A stretch of DNA of 64,000 nucleotides from JAKPQD01 sp029572965 (GTDB lineage: Bacteria > Bacteroidota > Bacteroidia > Bacteroidales > DTGW01), in assembly GCA_035374585.1 (NCBI GenBank), contig DAOSPF010000010.1, positions 1 through 64,000 of the forward strand. Reading direction: 5' to 3'. This document shows, in pieces, positions 24,557-34,399 of this stretch. The notes under the pieces were generated by a model that saw nothing but the letters and a program-made list of their open reading frames with translations, had not been told where the DNA came from and searched no databases. The position numbers were made by a program, and so were the translations under genes. The number at the start of each line of letters is the position of its first letter. The first letter of the stretch is position 1.

Positions 24557-26341
24557 ATGATAAAAATTACAATAGACCATAAACCCATTGAAGTCGAAAA
24601 GGGAACCACCGTGCTAAAAGCTGCCCAGCAAGCCGGAATACATATCCCTACCCTTTGCTATATGCACCTTGAAGACCTAAACATCGAACATAAACCCGGA
24701 GGTTGCCGTATTTGCGTTGTTGAAGTTAAAGGCCGTAAAAACCTTGCTCCTGCCTGTGCTACAGAATGTTTAGATGGCATGGAAATCAACACTCACACTA
24801 TTCGGGTTTTAAATGCGCGCAAAACCGTTATGGAACTTATTTTGAGCGACCACCCTACCGATTGCCTTGTTTGTGCTAAATCTGGCAACTGCGACCTTCA
24901 GTCAATGGCTCATCAGCTCGGTATCCGCAAAATACATTTTGAAGGCGAACAATCAACCTACCGCGAAGATACATCGCCATCTATCATCCGCGATATGGAC
25001 AAATGTATTATGTGCCGCCGCTGCGAAACTATGTGCAACAACTTCCAGACTGTAGGCGCATTATCTGCTGTAAACAGAGGCTTTATGGCCGTTGTTGCCC
25101 CTGCATTTGAACAAAACCTCGATCATTCAGTTTGTACCTATTGCGGACAATGCGTGGCTGTTTGCCCAACAGGCGCTCTTACTGAGGTTGACCATACCAA
25201 TAGCGTAATACGTGCATTAGCAGACCCTACAAAAACAGTTATTGTACAAACAGCCCCGGCTGTACGTGCCGCATTAGGCGAAGAATTTGGCCTTGAAGCC
25301 GGAACATTGGTTACCGGCAAATTAGTATCTGCGCTTCGTCAACTTGGCTTCGACTATGTATTTGATACCGACTGGGCTGCAGACCTTACCATTATGGAAG
25401 AAGGAACAGAGCTGCTCGACCGTCTTGCTCGTCATCTAAATGGTGATAAAACAGTGGCTCTACCAATATTAACCTCATGCTGCCCTGCATGGGTAAAATT
25501 CTTCGAACATCAATTCCCTGATATGATTGATATTCCTTCATCTGCACGTTCTCCACAACAAATGTTTGGAGCTATTGCCAAAACATATTTTGCAGATAAG
25601 ATTAAAGTTGACCGTAAAAACCTCGTGGTTGTTTCTATCATGCCATGTCTTGCCAAAAAATACGAATGCTCACGTGAAGAACTTGGCCATGACGGAAATC
25701 CAGACGTTGACTTCTCTATTTCGACAAGAGAATTGGCCAACCTTATTAAACAATCAAACATTGACTTTACGGCACTTCCTGATCAGGATTTCGACAACCC
25801 ACTTGGTGAATCTACCGGTGCTGCTGTTATTTTTGGCACTACCGGAGGTGTTATTGAAGCGGCTGTTCGTACTGCTTACGAATTGCACACCAAAAAGAAA
25901 TTGCCCAAAATTGACTTCCACGAATTACGCGGTTTAGATGGCATAAGACAAGCAACCATAGACTTTGACGGATTACCAATCAACATTGGTATAGCCCATG
26001 GACTTGGAAATGCACGTAAGCTCCTTGAAGATATCAAAGCTGGCAAATCTAAATTCCATGCTATAGAAATCATGGCTTGTCCCGGAGGATGTATTGGCGG
26101 AGGTGGACAACCATTGCATCACGGCAACTCAAAGGTTATCAAAGCTCGTCACGAAGCCATTTACAAAGAAGACGCACTTAAACCTATAAGAAAATCGCAC
26201 GAAAATCCATATATCACCAAAATATATGAAGAATTCCTTGGCAAACCGATGAGCGAAAAATCTCATCACCTGCTACATACCATATATTTTGACCGTAGCA
26301 AAAAAAATGTGATCATCAGCGATGAACATCAAGCCGATTAA
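24557..26341 (+). CDS. hydA: [FeFe] hydrogenase catalytic subunit HydA (group A3-type)
   Basis: A 594-residue catalytic subunit. The N-terminal [2Fe-2S] domain (CGY/CRIC type) is followed by the His-ligated [4Fe-4S] motif HPTDCLVCAKSGNC and two ferredoxin clusters, CIMCRRCETMC and CTYCGQCVAVCP. The H-cluster motifs are complete and canonical: TSCCPAWV, MPCLAKKYEC and MACPGGCIGGGGQ, including the proton-relay cysteine. With HydB and HydC it should form the trimer that produces H2 from NADH and reduced ferredoxin in fermenters, or the reverse. A short C-terminal small-subunit-like tail follows. The gene is 18 nt after hydB. Maturases HydE, HydF and HydG are not in the window. Confidence 0.96.
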   Translation: MIKITIDHKPIEVEKGTTVLKAAQQAGIHIPTLCYMHLEDLNIEHKPGGCRICVVEVKGRKNLAPACATECLDGMEINTHTIRVLNARKTVMELILSDHPTDCLVCAKSGNCDLQSMAHQLGIRKIHFEGEQSTYREDTSPSIIRDMDKCIMCRRCETMCNNFQTVGALSAVNRGFMAVVAPAFEQNLDHSVCTYCGQCVAVCPTGALTEVDHTNSVIRALADPTKTVIVQTAPAVRAALGEEFGLEAGTLVTGKLVSALRQLGFDYVFDTDWAADLTIMEEGTELLDRLARHLNGDKTVALPILTSCCPAWVKFFEHQFPDMIDIPSSARSPQQMFGAIAKTYFADKIKVDRKNLVVVSIMPCLAKKYECSREELGHDGNPDVDFSISTRELANLIKQSNIDFTALPDQDFDNPLGESTGAAVIFGTTGGVIEAAVRTAYELHTKKKLPKIDFHELRGLDGIRQATIDFDGLPINIGIAHGLGNARKLLEDIKAGKSKFHAIEIMACPGGCIGGGGQPLHHGNSKVIKARHEAIYKEDALKPIRKSHENPYITKIYEEFLGKPMSEKSHHLLHTIYFDRSKKNVIISDEHQAD

Positions 26342-26376
26342 TTCTTTGGTATGTTTTACAACTTAAATTATTGATT

Positions 26377-26865
26377 ATGTCAAGTATAAAAATACAGCTT
26401 AAGCAATCGCAAATAGATAAGATTGCCGAAATATGCAAACAATTCAACAATGACGAAGGTGAGTTAATCAACGTGCTTCACAAAACTCAACACACCTTTG
26501 GCTATTTACCTGCTGAAGTACAGGAAGTTATTGCCCGTGAATTAAAAATACCAGTGGCAAAAGTTTACGGCGTGGTTACCTTTTATTCATTCTTTTCTAT
26601 GCTACCCAAAGGCAAGAACCCAATTTCTATTTGCATGGGTACAGCCTGCTACGTACGTGGTGCCGAAAAAGTGTTGGATGAATTAAAAAAAGAACTTAAC
26701 ATCAAAGTTGGCGAAACCACTCCGGATGGCAAGTTCTCACTTAGCTGCTTACGTTGTGTAGGCGCTTGCGGCCTTGCCCCTGTGCTGATGATTGGCGAAA
26801 AAACTTATGGCCGCGTATCTCCTGAAGGGATTAAAGACATTCTGAAAGAATACGAAAACCAGTAA
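26377..26865 (+). CDS. hydC: Electron-bifurcating hydrogenase subunit HydC (NuoE-like)
   Basis: A 162-residue NuoE-type subunit with an N-terminal helical bundle and a C-terminal thioredoxin-like [2Fe-2S] domain. The four cysteines lie in ICMGTACYVRG and SCLRCVGACGLAP. VYGVVTFYSFF is a family signature. The start is ATG 26377; an in-frame TTG at 26371 is less likely. It is the last gene of the operon. The next promoter (26933-26962) belongs to tpiA. In other species hydC often comes first; here the order is B-A-C. Confidence 0.94.
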   Translation: MSSIKIQLKQSQIDKIAEICKQFNNDEGELINVLHKTQHTFGYLPAEVQEVIARELKIPVAKVYGVVTFYSFFSMLPKGKNPISICMGTACYVRGAEKVLDELKKELNIKVGETTPDGKFSLSCLRCVGACGLAPVLMIGEKTYGRVSPEGIKDILKEYENQ

Positions 26866-26932
26866 CTGTAAATCTCTGAAAATCTTTAAGATAAACAATG
26901 TTGACATTTATTCTGTGTTAACATTGTTTTCT

Positions 26933-26962
26933 TTTGCTTCTAAGCAAAAAAAATTACTTTTG
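26933..26962 (+). promoter_or_regulatory. Bacteroidota-type promoter of tpiA
   Basis: TTTG (26933-26936), 18 nt, then TACTTTTG (26955-26962) fits the -33/-7 consensus. It lies 35 nt before the tpiA start. Confidence 0.6.
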
Positions 26963-26997
26963 CAATTCATTGTAAAACACATAAAAATAAATATAAA

Positions 26998-27747
26998 ATG
27001 AGAAAAAAAATCGTTGCAGGTAACTGGAAAATGAATACTACACTGCAAGAAGGCGTAAAACTTGCCCAGGAAGTTGAAGCTTTGGCAGCCAGCGTATCAA
27101 ATGATGCTCTTATTATTGTTTGCACACCTTTCACCCACTTAACCGAAGTTAAAAAATCTATCAAGAAAGTAAAGCTTGGTGCTGAAAACTGTGCAGCTGA
27201 AGTATCAGGTGCTTATACAGGCGAAGTATCAGCTTCAATGGTTGCTTCTACAGGTGCCGAATATGTTATCATTGGCCACTCCGAAAGAAGAGCATACTAC
27301 CACGAGACAGACGAAATTCTTGCCAAGAAAGTAAAACTTGCTTTGGCAAACAACCTTACTCCTATATTCTGTATTGGTGAGCTTTTGAGCGAAAGAGAAG
27401 CTGGCAAACACTTTGATGTTGTAAAAAGCCAACTCGAAAAAGGCTTATTCGACCTTTCTGCTGAAGATTTTGGAAAATTAGTTATTGCTTATGAACCTGT
27501 TTGGGCTATTGGAACAGGTAAAACAGCTACATCTGCACAAGCACAAGAAATACACAAAGTAATCCGTGAAGCAATCGCTGCTAAATATGGCAAAACTGTT
27601 GCAGACAATACTTCTATCCTTTATGGAGGAAGCTGCAACGACAAAAATGCTGCTGAATTATTTGCAAACCCTGACGTTGATGGTGGTTTGATTGGCGGAG
27701 CTGCCCTTAAAGCTGAAAGCTTTATCACCATCGCTAAATCATTCTAA
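26998..27747 (+). CDS. tpiA: Triosephosphate isomerase
   Basis: A glycolytic TIM-barrel enzyme interconverting dihydroxyacetone phosphate and glyceraldehyde-3-phosphate. At 249 residues it has the usual length. VAGNWKMN (substrate Asn/Lys) is at the N-terminus, catalytic His is in VIIGHSERR, catalytic Glu is in [14 protein letters not shown] (including the start of flexible loop 6), and ILYGGSCND plus GGLIGGAAL form the phosphate site. It has its own promoter and a strong terminator, so it is likely monocistronic. It shows the typical codon use of a highly expressed gene. Confidence 0.98.
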   Translation: MRKKIVAGNWKMNTTLQEGVKLAQEVEALAASVSNDALIIVCTPFTHLTEVKKSIKKVKLGAENCAAEVSGAYTGEVSASMVASTGAEYVIIGHSERRAYYHETDEILAKKVKLALANNLTPIFCIGELLSEREAGKHFDVVKSQLEKGLFDLSAEDFGKLVIAYEPVWAIGTGKTATSAQAQEIHKVIREAIAAKYGKTVADNTSILYGGSCNDKNAAELFANPDVDGGLIGGAALKAESFITIAKSF

Positions 27748-27756
27748 AATTAACAC

Positions 27757-27800
27757 AAAGAAAGGATATGGCGCTTCATTGAGCCCGCTCCTTTCTTTTT
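27757..27800 (+). terminator. Intrinsic terminator of tpiA
   Basis: AAAGAAAGGA (27757-27766) pairs with TCCTTTCTTT (27789-27798), and T-residues follow. Confidence 0.75.
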
Positions 27801-27836
27801 CATTATCACTTATAAACTATTTAAAATTAATACATT

Positions 27837-28187
27837 ATGGCCGAACTCGCTGCTCCCAAAGTGATACTAAAGAAAAAACAAATCCCTGTAATTATTGATT
27901 TTTGCTTAGACGAATCAATCGAATTTAGTGTAAGGCAACAAGCTTTCCCAGAAACAGACTGGGAAGTAGAACTCAAATTCAAAGATTTTAAAACAGCTTT
28001 ATTGACGGGAATGTTTTTGCGCGAAAACAAATTTGAAATAGAAGGCATTGACGCTCAAAGATATAAGAAATCAGCTACTCCTGCAAAGAAAACAGAAGAA
28101 AAAACAGATGCTCCAAAAGCAGACCCCCAAAAAGCAGAGAAAAACAAACCTGAAACAGACGAATTTCAAGCTCCTTCATTTTTGTAA
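27837..28187 (+). CDS. Small unknown protein with Lys/Glu-rich tail
   Basis: A 116-residue protein. Residues 1-75 look folded: KVILKKKQIPVIIDFCLDES, then a strand region WEVELKFKDFKTALLTGMFLREN. Residues 78-110 are a low-complexity Lys/Glu/Ala/Pro tail, ending in EFQAPSFL. No signal peptide or membrane segment is present. It lies between the tpiA terminator and its own terminator, so it is a single-gene unit with a clean ATG. I do not recognise a family. Confidence 0.75.
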   Translation: MAELAAPKVILKKKQIPVIIDFCLDESIEFSVRQQAFPETDWEVELKFKDFKTALLTGMFLRENKFEIEGIDAQRYKKSATPAKKTEEKTDAPKADPQKAEKNKPETDEFQAPSFL

Positions 28188-28205
28188 AAACACATTTCGA
28201 TATAC

Positions 28206-28243
28206 AAGCCTGTACTGTTAACATACACGGTACAGGCTTTTTC
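28206..28243 (+). terminator. Intrinsic terminator
   Basis: AAGCCTGTAC pairs perfectly with GTACAGGCTT over 10 bp, followed by TTTCATTTT. It ends the small gene at 27837. Confidence 0.85.
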
Positions 28244-28338
28244 ATTTTACACAAAATCAACATTTTATAAATAAAATTGTTTATATTTCTTGTTTTTTAA
28301 ACTAAATTAGCTTGTTAAACTATCATATAAAATAATAA

Positions 28339-31224
28339 ATGGCCATTTGCAGCATAAATAAATTCACAAAACCATTGATAATAAAGGCCTTTTGCTTCTT
28401 ATTAGTTACTTATCCTGCTTTTTCAACAAGCTTCTCTCAAAATTTAAAAGAATTATTTCTTGATGCCGAATACAGCCTCGAAATTATGGAATTTGAACCA
28501 GCCTTAAAAAACTACCTTATTCTTCTTAAAAAAGACCCAGAAAACTGTAATCTAAACTACCGGGCAGGAAATTGTTGCCTTCAAATAACTGAAAGAAAAA
28601 AAGAAGCATTAACTTACTTAGAAAAAGCCATTAAACAAATCTCCGTCAATTACAAAGCTGGCAGTTTTAACGAAAAAACAGCCCCTCCTGACGCCTTTAT
28701 GCTTTATGGCATTGCGTTGCTAAATAATAACAAAATAAACGAGGCTCGCGAAGCCTTTAAAAAATACAAAGACTACCTTCAACCTAAAGAAGTAGCCGAG
28801 CTCGATGCTGTAAACCAACAACTTAAATACTGCGACAATGCTGAAATTTTCAGCCAAACCAGTTTAAATATTTCTGTAACTCCATTACCCATATCTTTTA
28901 ACCAAGCTAAACCAAAATTAAGAATGGTTACCAATGCCGAAAAATCACAGATGGTTTTTTTAGCCGACAAGGGTGGGAAACCAGGAATATTTTACACATA
29001 TCTTACTAAAGGGCAATGGTCAACACCAACAGAAATCACCAAAGACTTAGAAATCGACCCCAATATAGACTTATTCAATATCTGTTCTATGTCAGCTGAC
29101 GGACGATGGCTATACCTTGAAATTACAGACGAGTTTGATTCTCGTATTTATGTTGCAAAATTGATAGGCACAAAATGGAGCGAATGTACCCCGCTTAACC
29201 GCAAAATAAATTCTTCCAATGATGAAACTCATGCTGCCGAATCGCCTGATGGAAAAGAGCTGTACATTACTTCTAATCGTAAAGGCACCATTGGCAACCT
29301 TGACATTTATGTTAGCCGCCTTAAAACCAATGGAGAATGGGATACCCCAACTAACTTAGGAAATACCATAAACACCTATTTTAACGAAGAAACACCATTT
29401 GTAAGCAATGACAACCAGCACCTGTTCTTCAGTTCTCAAGGACATTCCAGTATGGGCGGATATGATATTTTTGTCTCAGATCGCTTACCAAATGGCGAAT
29501 GGGGCGAACCTCGAAACATTGGATACCCCATTAATACCACCTCTGACGATTTGTTCTATTTTCCATTAGACTCTAACAAAGCATTATATCAGCTTGACCA
29601 CTCTGCCCCTTTTGCCATCTCCCAAGTGGAGATATTACCTAAAGTCAACAACATTATCAATACAGACACCCTCAATTTAGCAAATGCTGATACAGTAAAA
29701 ACAGATACAGTAAAACAGGTTACTCATGTAATCGAAACATTTGATACTACAAGTAAACCAATTGTTGAAAAAGATACTACTCCAATCGCTCCTGTTGTTG
29801 CGGAACCTGTCATTTCTCAACTAAAAGGAAAAATAAGCTTTTCTGACGATTCAAAAAGTTTTGACATAATAAATGCCTTTATTATGGATAAAAACAACAA
29901 CAAAAAAAGCCTATCAATCAGAAGTGACGGCACTTTTGACCAAACTATTTCTCCAGGTCAATACAAAATATCTTTTGAAGCCAATGAATATCAAAAAGTA
30001 ATTAAAAACATCTTGATTACTAAAGGACAACCTGCCGTTTTAGATATCATGATGCGACCTGAGGTAATTAAAGAACAATATGTATCAATCCGCAGCATTT
30101 TGTTTAACTATAATTCTGTATTACTTGATAATGAATCTAAAACAATGCTTGAAAGGCTCATCAGAATTATGCGCGATTACCCTTCTTTAACAATAGAAAT
30201 TATTGGACATGCCGATAGCAAAGGAAACCCTGAATATAACCGAAAGATTTCGCTCGACAGGGCCAGAGCCGTTGCCGATTATTTTGTCAACCAGGGCATA
30301 GATGAAAACCGCTTCACTTTATTTGGTTTTGGAGATGCTTTAGCCATTGCCATTGACGTAAACCCCGACGGTTCCGACAATCCGGCTGGCAGAAGGTTCA
30401 ACCGAAGAGTAGAGCTAAGATTAGCAAATTACAGCAATTTAAAGATTGTAAATACAGAATTGGAAATCCCTGAAAACTTAAGGATTAAAGAAACCTTTGA
30501 ATATTATATCTGCCTCAAAGAAAGCCCAACAATGGTTTCAAAAGATGAATATATTTCAAAAGCTGACACATCAATGATTAAAATTAATAATATTGGCCAA
30601 GGGTACATTGTTACTCTAAACCCTCCAATGTCAAAAGCTGAAGCAATAAAAAAACTTGAAGAAATCAACAACACATTCCCTGAAGCTTACATTATCCCTG
30701 ACAACTATTTTACAAAAGTTAAAAAAGTCAGTACTGTAGGTTCATATCGTTATGCATCATCAGGCAACTTCACCATTCAACTTCTTGCCACAAAAAGAAA
30801 AATGAAAACTACAGCATTTAAGCCCTATACAGATGTTAGAGAGTACAAAGGCATGGATGGCTTGCTCCGTTACACTTATGGCCTATTCAGTTCATGGGAC
30901 AATGCTTACCCAACCCTCCTAAAAGTAAGAAAACAAGGATATAACGATGCTTTCATTGCCCCTATGGCAAAATTTACAGGAAACCTGCTGGATAAAAAGC
31001 TGAATGGCTATACAATTCAATTATGGACTGGATTTACACCTAAAGACACCAGCATATTTAGAAATGTAGGACCAATAAAAGTTAACAAAACTTCAGACAA
31101 CGTTTACCGCTATTCAACAGGTACATTTGAAACCTTCCCCGAAGCCAAAGCCAGGCTGAAACAGTTGCAAAAGCTTGGATACTCCAATGCCCTTATCAAA
31201 AAGCAAAGCGACATGGAAAAATAG
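28339..31224 (+). CDS. PorE-like TPR / PD40 / OmpA / SPOR-like protein
   Basis: A 961-residue envelope protein. Order: signal peptide (about 30), TPR-like helices (about 35-165), a WD40-like PD40 propeller (about 185-430; SPDGKELYITSNRKG and HLFFSSQGHSSMGGYDIF), a carboxypeptidase-regulatory-like strand domain (about 495-575), and an OmpA peptidoglycan-binding domain (about 585-700; IEIIGHADSKGNPEYNRKIS and RRFNRRVEL). Two or three SPOR-like repeats close it (FTIQLLATKR..., YTIQLWTGF..., ending GYSNALIKK). The TPR-PD40-CRD-OmpA order is that of PorE, a T9SS component that links to peptidoglycan. The SPOR-like tail is an extra. No T9SS core gene is adjacent, so the PorE role is an inference from architecture. 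OmpA proteins of this layout occur in several copies per genome. Confidence 0.85.
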   Translation: MAICSINKFTKPLIIKAFCFLLVTYPAFSTSFSQNLKELFLDAEYSLEIMEFEPALKNYLILLKKDPENCNLNYRAGNCCLQITERKKEALTYLEKAIKQISVNYKAGSFNEKTAPPDAFMLYGIALLNNNKINEAREAFKKYKDYLQPKEVAELDAVNQQLKYCDNAEIFSQTSLNISVTPLPISFNQAKPKLRMVTNAEKSQMVFLADKGGKPGIFYTYLTKGQWSTPTEITKDLEIDPNIDLFNICSMSADGRWLYLEITDEFDSRIYVAKLIGTKWSECTPLNRKINSSNDETHAAESPDGKELYITSNRKGTIGNLDIYVSRLKTNGEWDTPTNLGNTINTYFNEETPFVSNDNQHLFFSSQGHSSMGGYDIFVSDRLPNGEWGEPRNIGYPINTTSDDLFYFPLDSNKALYQLDHSAPFAISQVEILPKVNNIINTDTLNLANADTVKTDTVKQVTHVIETFDTTSKPIVEKDTTPIAPVVAEPVISQLKGKISFSDDSKSFDIINAFIMDKNNNKKSLSIRSDGTFDQTISPGQYKISFEANEYQKVIKNILITKGQPAVLDIMMRPEVIKEQYVSIRSILFNYNSVLLDNESKTMLERLIRIMRDYPSLTIEIIGHADSKGNPEYNRKISLDRARAVADYFVNQGIDENRFTLFGFGDALAIAIDVNPDGSDNPAGRRFNRRVELRLANYSNLKIVNTELEIPENLRIKETFEYYICLKESPTMVSKDEYISKADTSMIKINNIGQGYIVTLNPPMSKAEAIKKLEEINNTFPEAYIIPDNYFTKVKKVSTVGSYRYASSGNFTIQLLATKRKMKTTAFKPYTDVREYKGMDGLLRYTYGLFSSWDNAYPTLLKVRKQGYNDAFIAPMAKFTGNLLDKKLNGYTIQLWTGFTPKDTSIFRNVGPIKVNKTSDNVYRYSTGTFETFPEAKARLKQLQKLGYSNALIKKQSDMEK

Positions 31225-31269
31225 CGTTTTAATATTACATTTGCTGGCTAATAAAGACATATTTGGTAT

Positions 31270-31818
31270 ATGGAACAATATTTTCTTGACCTGGTAAAAA
31301 AACGTCAAAGTGTTAGGGCATACAAAACAGATGCAGTTGAACCTGAAAAAATAGCCCGTTGCATTGAGGCTGCCCGCTTATCACCTTCGGCATGTAATGC
31401 CCAACCTTGGAAATTTATTGTTGTTGACGACCAGAAAATAAAAAACCAGATTGCCGATTTGACCACAACTAAGATGGTTCCAATGAACCATTTCACCAAA
31501 CAAGCCCCGGTACATGTAGTTTTAGTGATGGAGAACCCAAACTTAACTTCTTTTGTAGGTTCTGTAATTAGAGATAAACCTTTTACCTTGATAGACATAG
31601 GCATTGCAGCTGTTCAGTTTTGCTTGCAAGCCTCAGCCGAAGGCCTTGGAACATGTATGATTGGATGGTTCAATGAAAAGAAAGTAAAGAAACTGCTCAA
31701 TATCCCAAGCTCAAAAAGAGCTGTATTGGTTATTACCCTTGGTTACCCTGAGGATGACACAATACGTGAAAAAATACGTAAACCTGTAGAGCAGATTTAT
31801 AGCCGCAATTCATACTAA
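31270..31818 (+). CDS. Nitroreductase-family FMN oxidoreductase
   Basis: A 182-residue flavin-dependent oxidoreductase of the nitroreductase fold. The N-terminal KKRQSVRAYKTDAVEPEK and ARLSPSACNAQPWKFIVVD form the FMN-phosphate and ribityl site, and GLGTCMIGWFNEKKVKKLL is the conserved C-terminal core. The usual electron donor is NAD(P)H. The physiological substrate cannot be told. It follows the OmpA-like gene by 45 nt in the same direction and overlaps the convergent gene's end by 4 nt. Confidence 0.92.
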   Translation: MEQYFLDLVKKRQSVRAYKTDAVEPEKIARCIEAARLSPSACNAQPWKFIVVDDQKIKNQIADLTTTKMVPMNHFTKQAPVHVVLVMENPNLTSFVGSVIRDKPFTLIDIGIAAVQFCLQASAEGLGTCMIGWFNEKKVKKLLNIPSSKRAVLVITLGYPEDDTIREKIRKPVEQIYSRNSY

Positions 31819-32849
31819 TGTACCTGCAATTTCAGCAGTACAGGCAAGTGGTCGCTATATCCACCTGTATATTTCATCCCATCATAAGTCTCTAAAGGCT
31901 TTTTGCCCCCATGCCTCTCATCTTCCTGAAGAATAAAAGGCAGTGCAGCTATTTCTGCTTTGGAAACACAAAGTCCTGTTGTTTTATCAGCTAAAAAACG
32001 ACTCACAATCACCTGATCAAACACATTCCACTTGCCTTTATATTTAAGTGTTCCTATTCTATTAATATTTCCAACCCATTCAGCACTAAGGTTTACCAAA
32101 TCACCTTTATTTACAGCTTCTGCTTTGCCTCTTGCCCGCAATGTATTCTTAATAGACATATTGTCCGGGTCATCATTAAAGTCCCCCACAACCACAATGC
32201 TTGAACGGCTATTTTGTTTCAGGATAGAATCAACCTGAACCCGCATGACAGCAGCTGCAAACATTCTTTTTTGTTCACTTTTTAGCTCCCCTCCCAACCT
32301 CGATGGCCAGTGGTTGATAAAAATATGGACAGTGTCAGTTTTTGCCAACACTCCTTTAGTATAAACAATATCGCGGGTTCTCAACTGTCCCCGTCCCTTT
32401 TTGCCAATAACTTTAATAAACTTTGAACTCAATGGCTTAAATAAGTCAGGCCGATACAATAATGCAGCATCTATACCTCGAGGATCGTCCGATTCTTTGT
32501 GGATTATTTTATAATTGAACTTACTTAACCCGGTATTCTTAACCAAATCATCCAACACCCTTTCATTCTCTACTTCGGCCAAACCCACAACTACAGGCAT
32601 GTCAACATTAACCGATAAGATAACCTTACTGATATTATCCAATTTTTTCTTGTACCGTTCAATAGTCCAGTAATGTTTAGATGTTGGCAAAAAGTCATTA
32701 TCATTTTTTTCAGGATCATCTTCTGTATCAAAAAGATTTTCAACATTGTAAAACATAATACCAACAGAAGCTACAGCCTTCTTTTGGCCGAAAATACTGT
32801 ATATTCCCAACAAACAGAAAATAAAACAAAACGCAACCCTGACCTTCAT
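31815..32849 (-). CDS. Endonuclease/exonuclease/phosphatase family protein
   Basis: A 344-residue protein of the EEP superfamily with an N-terminal signal peptide (LLGIYSIFGQ), so it is probably periplasmic or extracellular. Catalytic motifs run in order: FYNVENLFD (Asn), VGLAEVEN (Glu), FINHWPSR (His), VVGDFNDDPDN (Asp/Asn) and YSDHLPVL (Asp-His). Such enzymes hydrolyse phosphodiesters in nucleic acids, phospholipids or nucleotides. Secretion suggests phosphate or nucleotide scavenging. It lies 68 nt downstream of the beta-helix lipoprotein gene on the same strand and could be cotranscribed with it. Confidence 0.92.
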   Translation of the reverse strand: MKVRVAFCFIFCLLGIYSIFGQKKAVASVGIMFYNVENLFDTEDDPEKNDNDFLPTSKHYWTIERYKKKLDNISKVILSVNVDMPVVVGLAEVENERVLDDLVKNTGLSKFNYKIIHKESDDPRGIDAALLYRPDLFKPLSSKFIKVIGKKGRGQLRTRDIVYTKGVLAKTDTVHIFINHWPSRLGGELKSEQKRMFAAAVMRVQVDSILKQNSRSSIVVVGDFNDDPDNMSIKNTLRARGKAEAVNKGDLVNLSAEWVGNINRIGTLKYKGKWNVFDQVIVSRFLADKTTGLCVSKAEIAALPFILQEDERHGGKKPLETYDGMKYTGGYSDHLPVLLKLQVH

Positions 32850-32917
32850 AAACCTATAAAACGATTATTCAATTTCCCTTTGCTAATTGCAGGAAATATC
32901 AAGTCCCTTCTTTTCCC

Positions 32918-34399
32918 TTATTTATTTTCAGCAGGAGCAACATATTCATAGCACCCGGCATCTGGCATTTCATCTACAAGACGGCTATTTTCAATTAAAT
33001 CAACCGGATACAAATTGGCAATATCAATACTGCCAATTTCGCGGGCTATTGATGTCCTGGTTAGCTGAAAATCGTATTTGTAATTAATTACATCAACCTT
33101 AACAAATCCAGGCTCTGCTTTATCTGACACTTTAGTGGTAAGAAACTTTGTTTCGTCAGAAAGATTGAGGCCGTTCTTCGGATATTTAATTAAACAATGG
33201 TCAAAAAGGTAATTGGCGGCCTTCTTATCTGAAAACTCAAGAACAAGAGATTTTACATTTTCGCTAAAAATCAAACAATTGCCAAAATACGCCTTGGTAA
33301 GGTTTTCATAGTAATATTTCTTAGCGTATATATTTGAAGAGGTCGTATCGCTTTCAACAGCATAATTCATCAAAACAACAGCGCTACCTCCACTAATCCC
33401 AAATGACGGATAATTGGCAAATGTGCAATGATAAAACTCATATTCTCCACCGGGCGAGCACATGAATGAGGCATAACCGGCATTGGCAATAAGCGAATTG
33501 TTAGCTGTAACCTTTGCATTGATAGCAAACAGGCCCACTATAGCATGATTGTATATCTTACAGTTCGACAGCTCCAACTCTGCCTTTTCTTCTTTATTCA
33601 GCACCCCTGCCACAATACCAAACTGACCATTGCGGATAATGGCATAATTGAGTTTTCCCTTACTGCCATTCATAAACCTGATTTCTTCCCATTGCCCGGG
33701 AATCTCGTCGTAAGGAACAGGAGGTGCATAGTTCGAAACATCCATCCTGTCACCTCTGAAAACTACAGGATTTTCTTTTGTACCATTAACAATCATTGTC
33801 CCCTTAACCCCAAACCAAACTCCGCGGTGCATATATATTTTTGTCCCGGGATTGATGGTAAGCGTGGCCAAACTATCTACCAATAGGGCTTTATATATGA
33901 CATAGGGCTTGTCATTTGTCCAAGTCTGCGTCCCTATAATACTATCTTTCAGTAGATGTATATCCTGCCCCCAAGCAAGCAATTTTACTTTTTGCAAATT
34001 ATTATTTGTATTAAAAACAAGGGAATCTTCCAACACTAAAGGCGAATTTTGCCCTGTTGGGTCAACTTTCACCTGAACAAAAATATACATGCTGTCATGG
34101 GCCTCAATCCTAAAATTGCTGGCTGTATCTGCCAAACCATTAATATTTATTATAAAAGGAGACTGGGCTCCTCCGGCCACCTTTACAGATTTTATTTCAA
34201 TTGGCTGATTCAATGGATTATACACTTTCAACCTTTTGGTAGTACTTCCCAATGTAGAAAAAACAGTATCAAACATAACTGTATCTGTAGAAAATTCAAG
34301 GCGAGCATCCGATCCGGTATATACTGTATCATCTTCACAACTGAAAACCAACAATAACAATGCAACAACACTTATCAACTGAAATAATCTTCTAACCAT
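32918..34399 (-). CDS. Lipoprotein with right-handed parallel beta-helix
   Basis: A 493-residue protein. The signal LISVVALLLLVFSCEDD gives a lipobox with Cys at about residue 21, followed by acidic residues as in surface-exposed lipoproteins of Bacteroidota. The middle (about 190-400) is a parallel beta-helix. Cues are IYMHRGVWFGVKGTMIVNG, IRNGQFGIVAG and repeated short strands ending in small residues. The end has the DAGCYEYV motif that closes many Bacteroidota beta-helix proteins. It is probably an outer-surface protein or polysaccharide-binding factor, with no enzymatic residue visible. Confidence 0.88.
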   Translation of the reverse strand: MVRRLFQLISVVALLLLVFSCEDDTVYTGSDARLEFSTDTVMFDTVFSTLGSTTKRLKVYNPLNQPIEIKSVKVAGGAQSPFIININGLADTASNFRIEAHDSMYIFVQVKVDPTGQNSPLVLEDSLVFNTNNNLQKVKLLAWGQDIHLLKDSIIGTQTWTNDKPYVIYKALLVDSLATLTINPGTKIYMHRGVWFGVKGTMIVNGTKENPVVFRGDRMDVSNYAPPVPYDEIPGQWEEIRFMNGSKGKLNYAIIRNGQFGIVAGVLNKEEKAELELSNCKIYNHAIVGLFAINAKVTANNSLIANAGYASFMCSPGGEYEFYHCTFANYPSFGISGGSAVVLMNYAVESDTTSSNIYAKKYYYENLTKAYFGNCLIFSENVKSLVLEFSDKKAANYLFDHCLIKYPKNGLNLSDETKFLTTKVSDKAEPGFVKVDVINYKYDFQLTRTSIAREIGSIDIANLYPVDLIENSRLVDEMPDAGCYEYVAPAENK

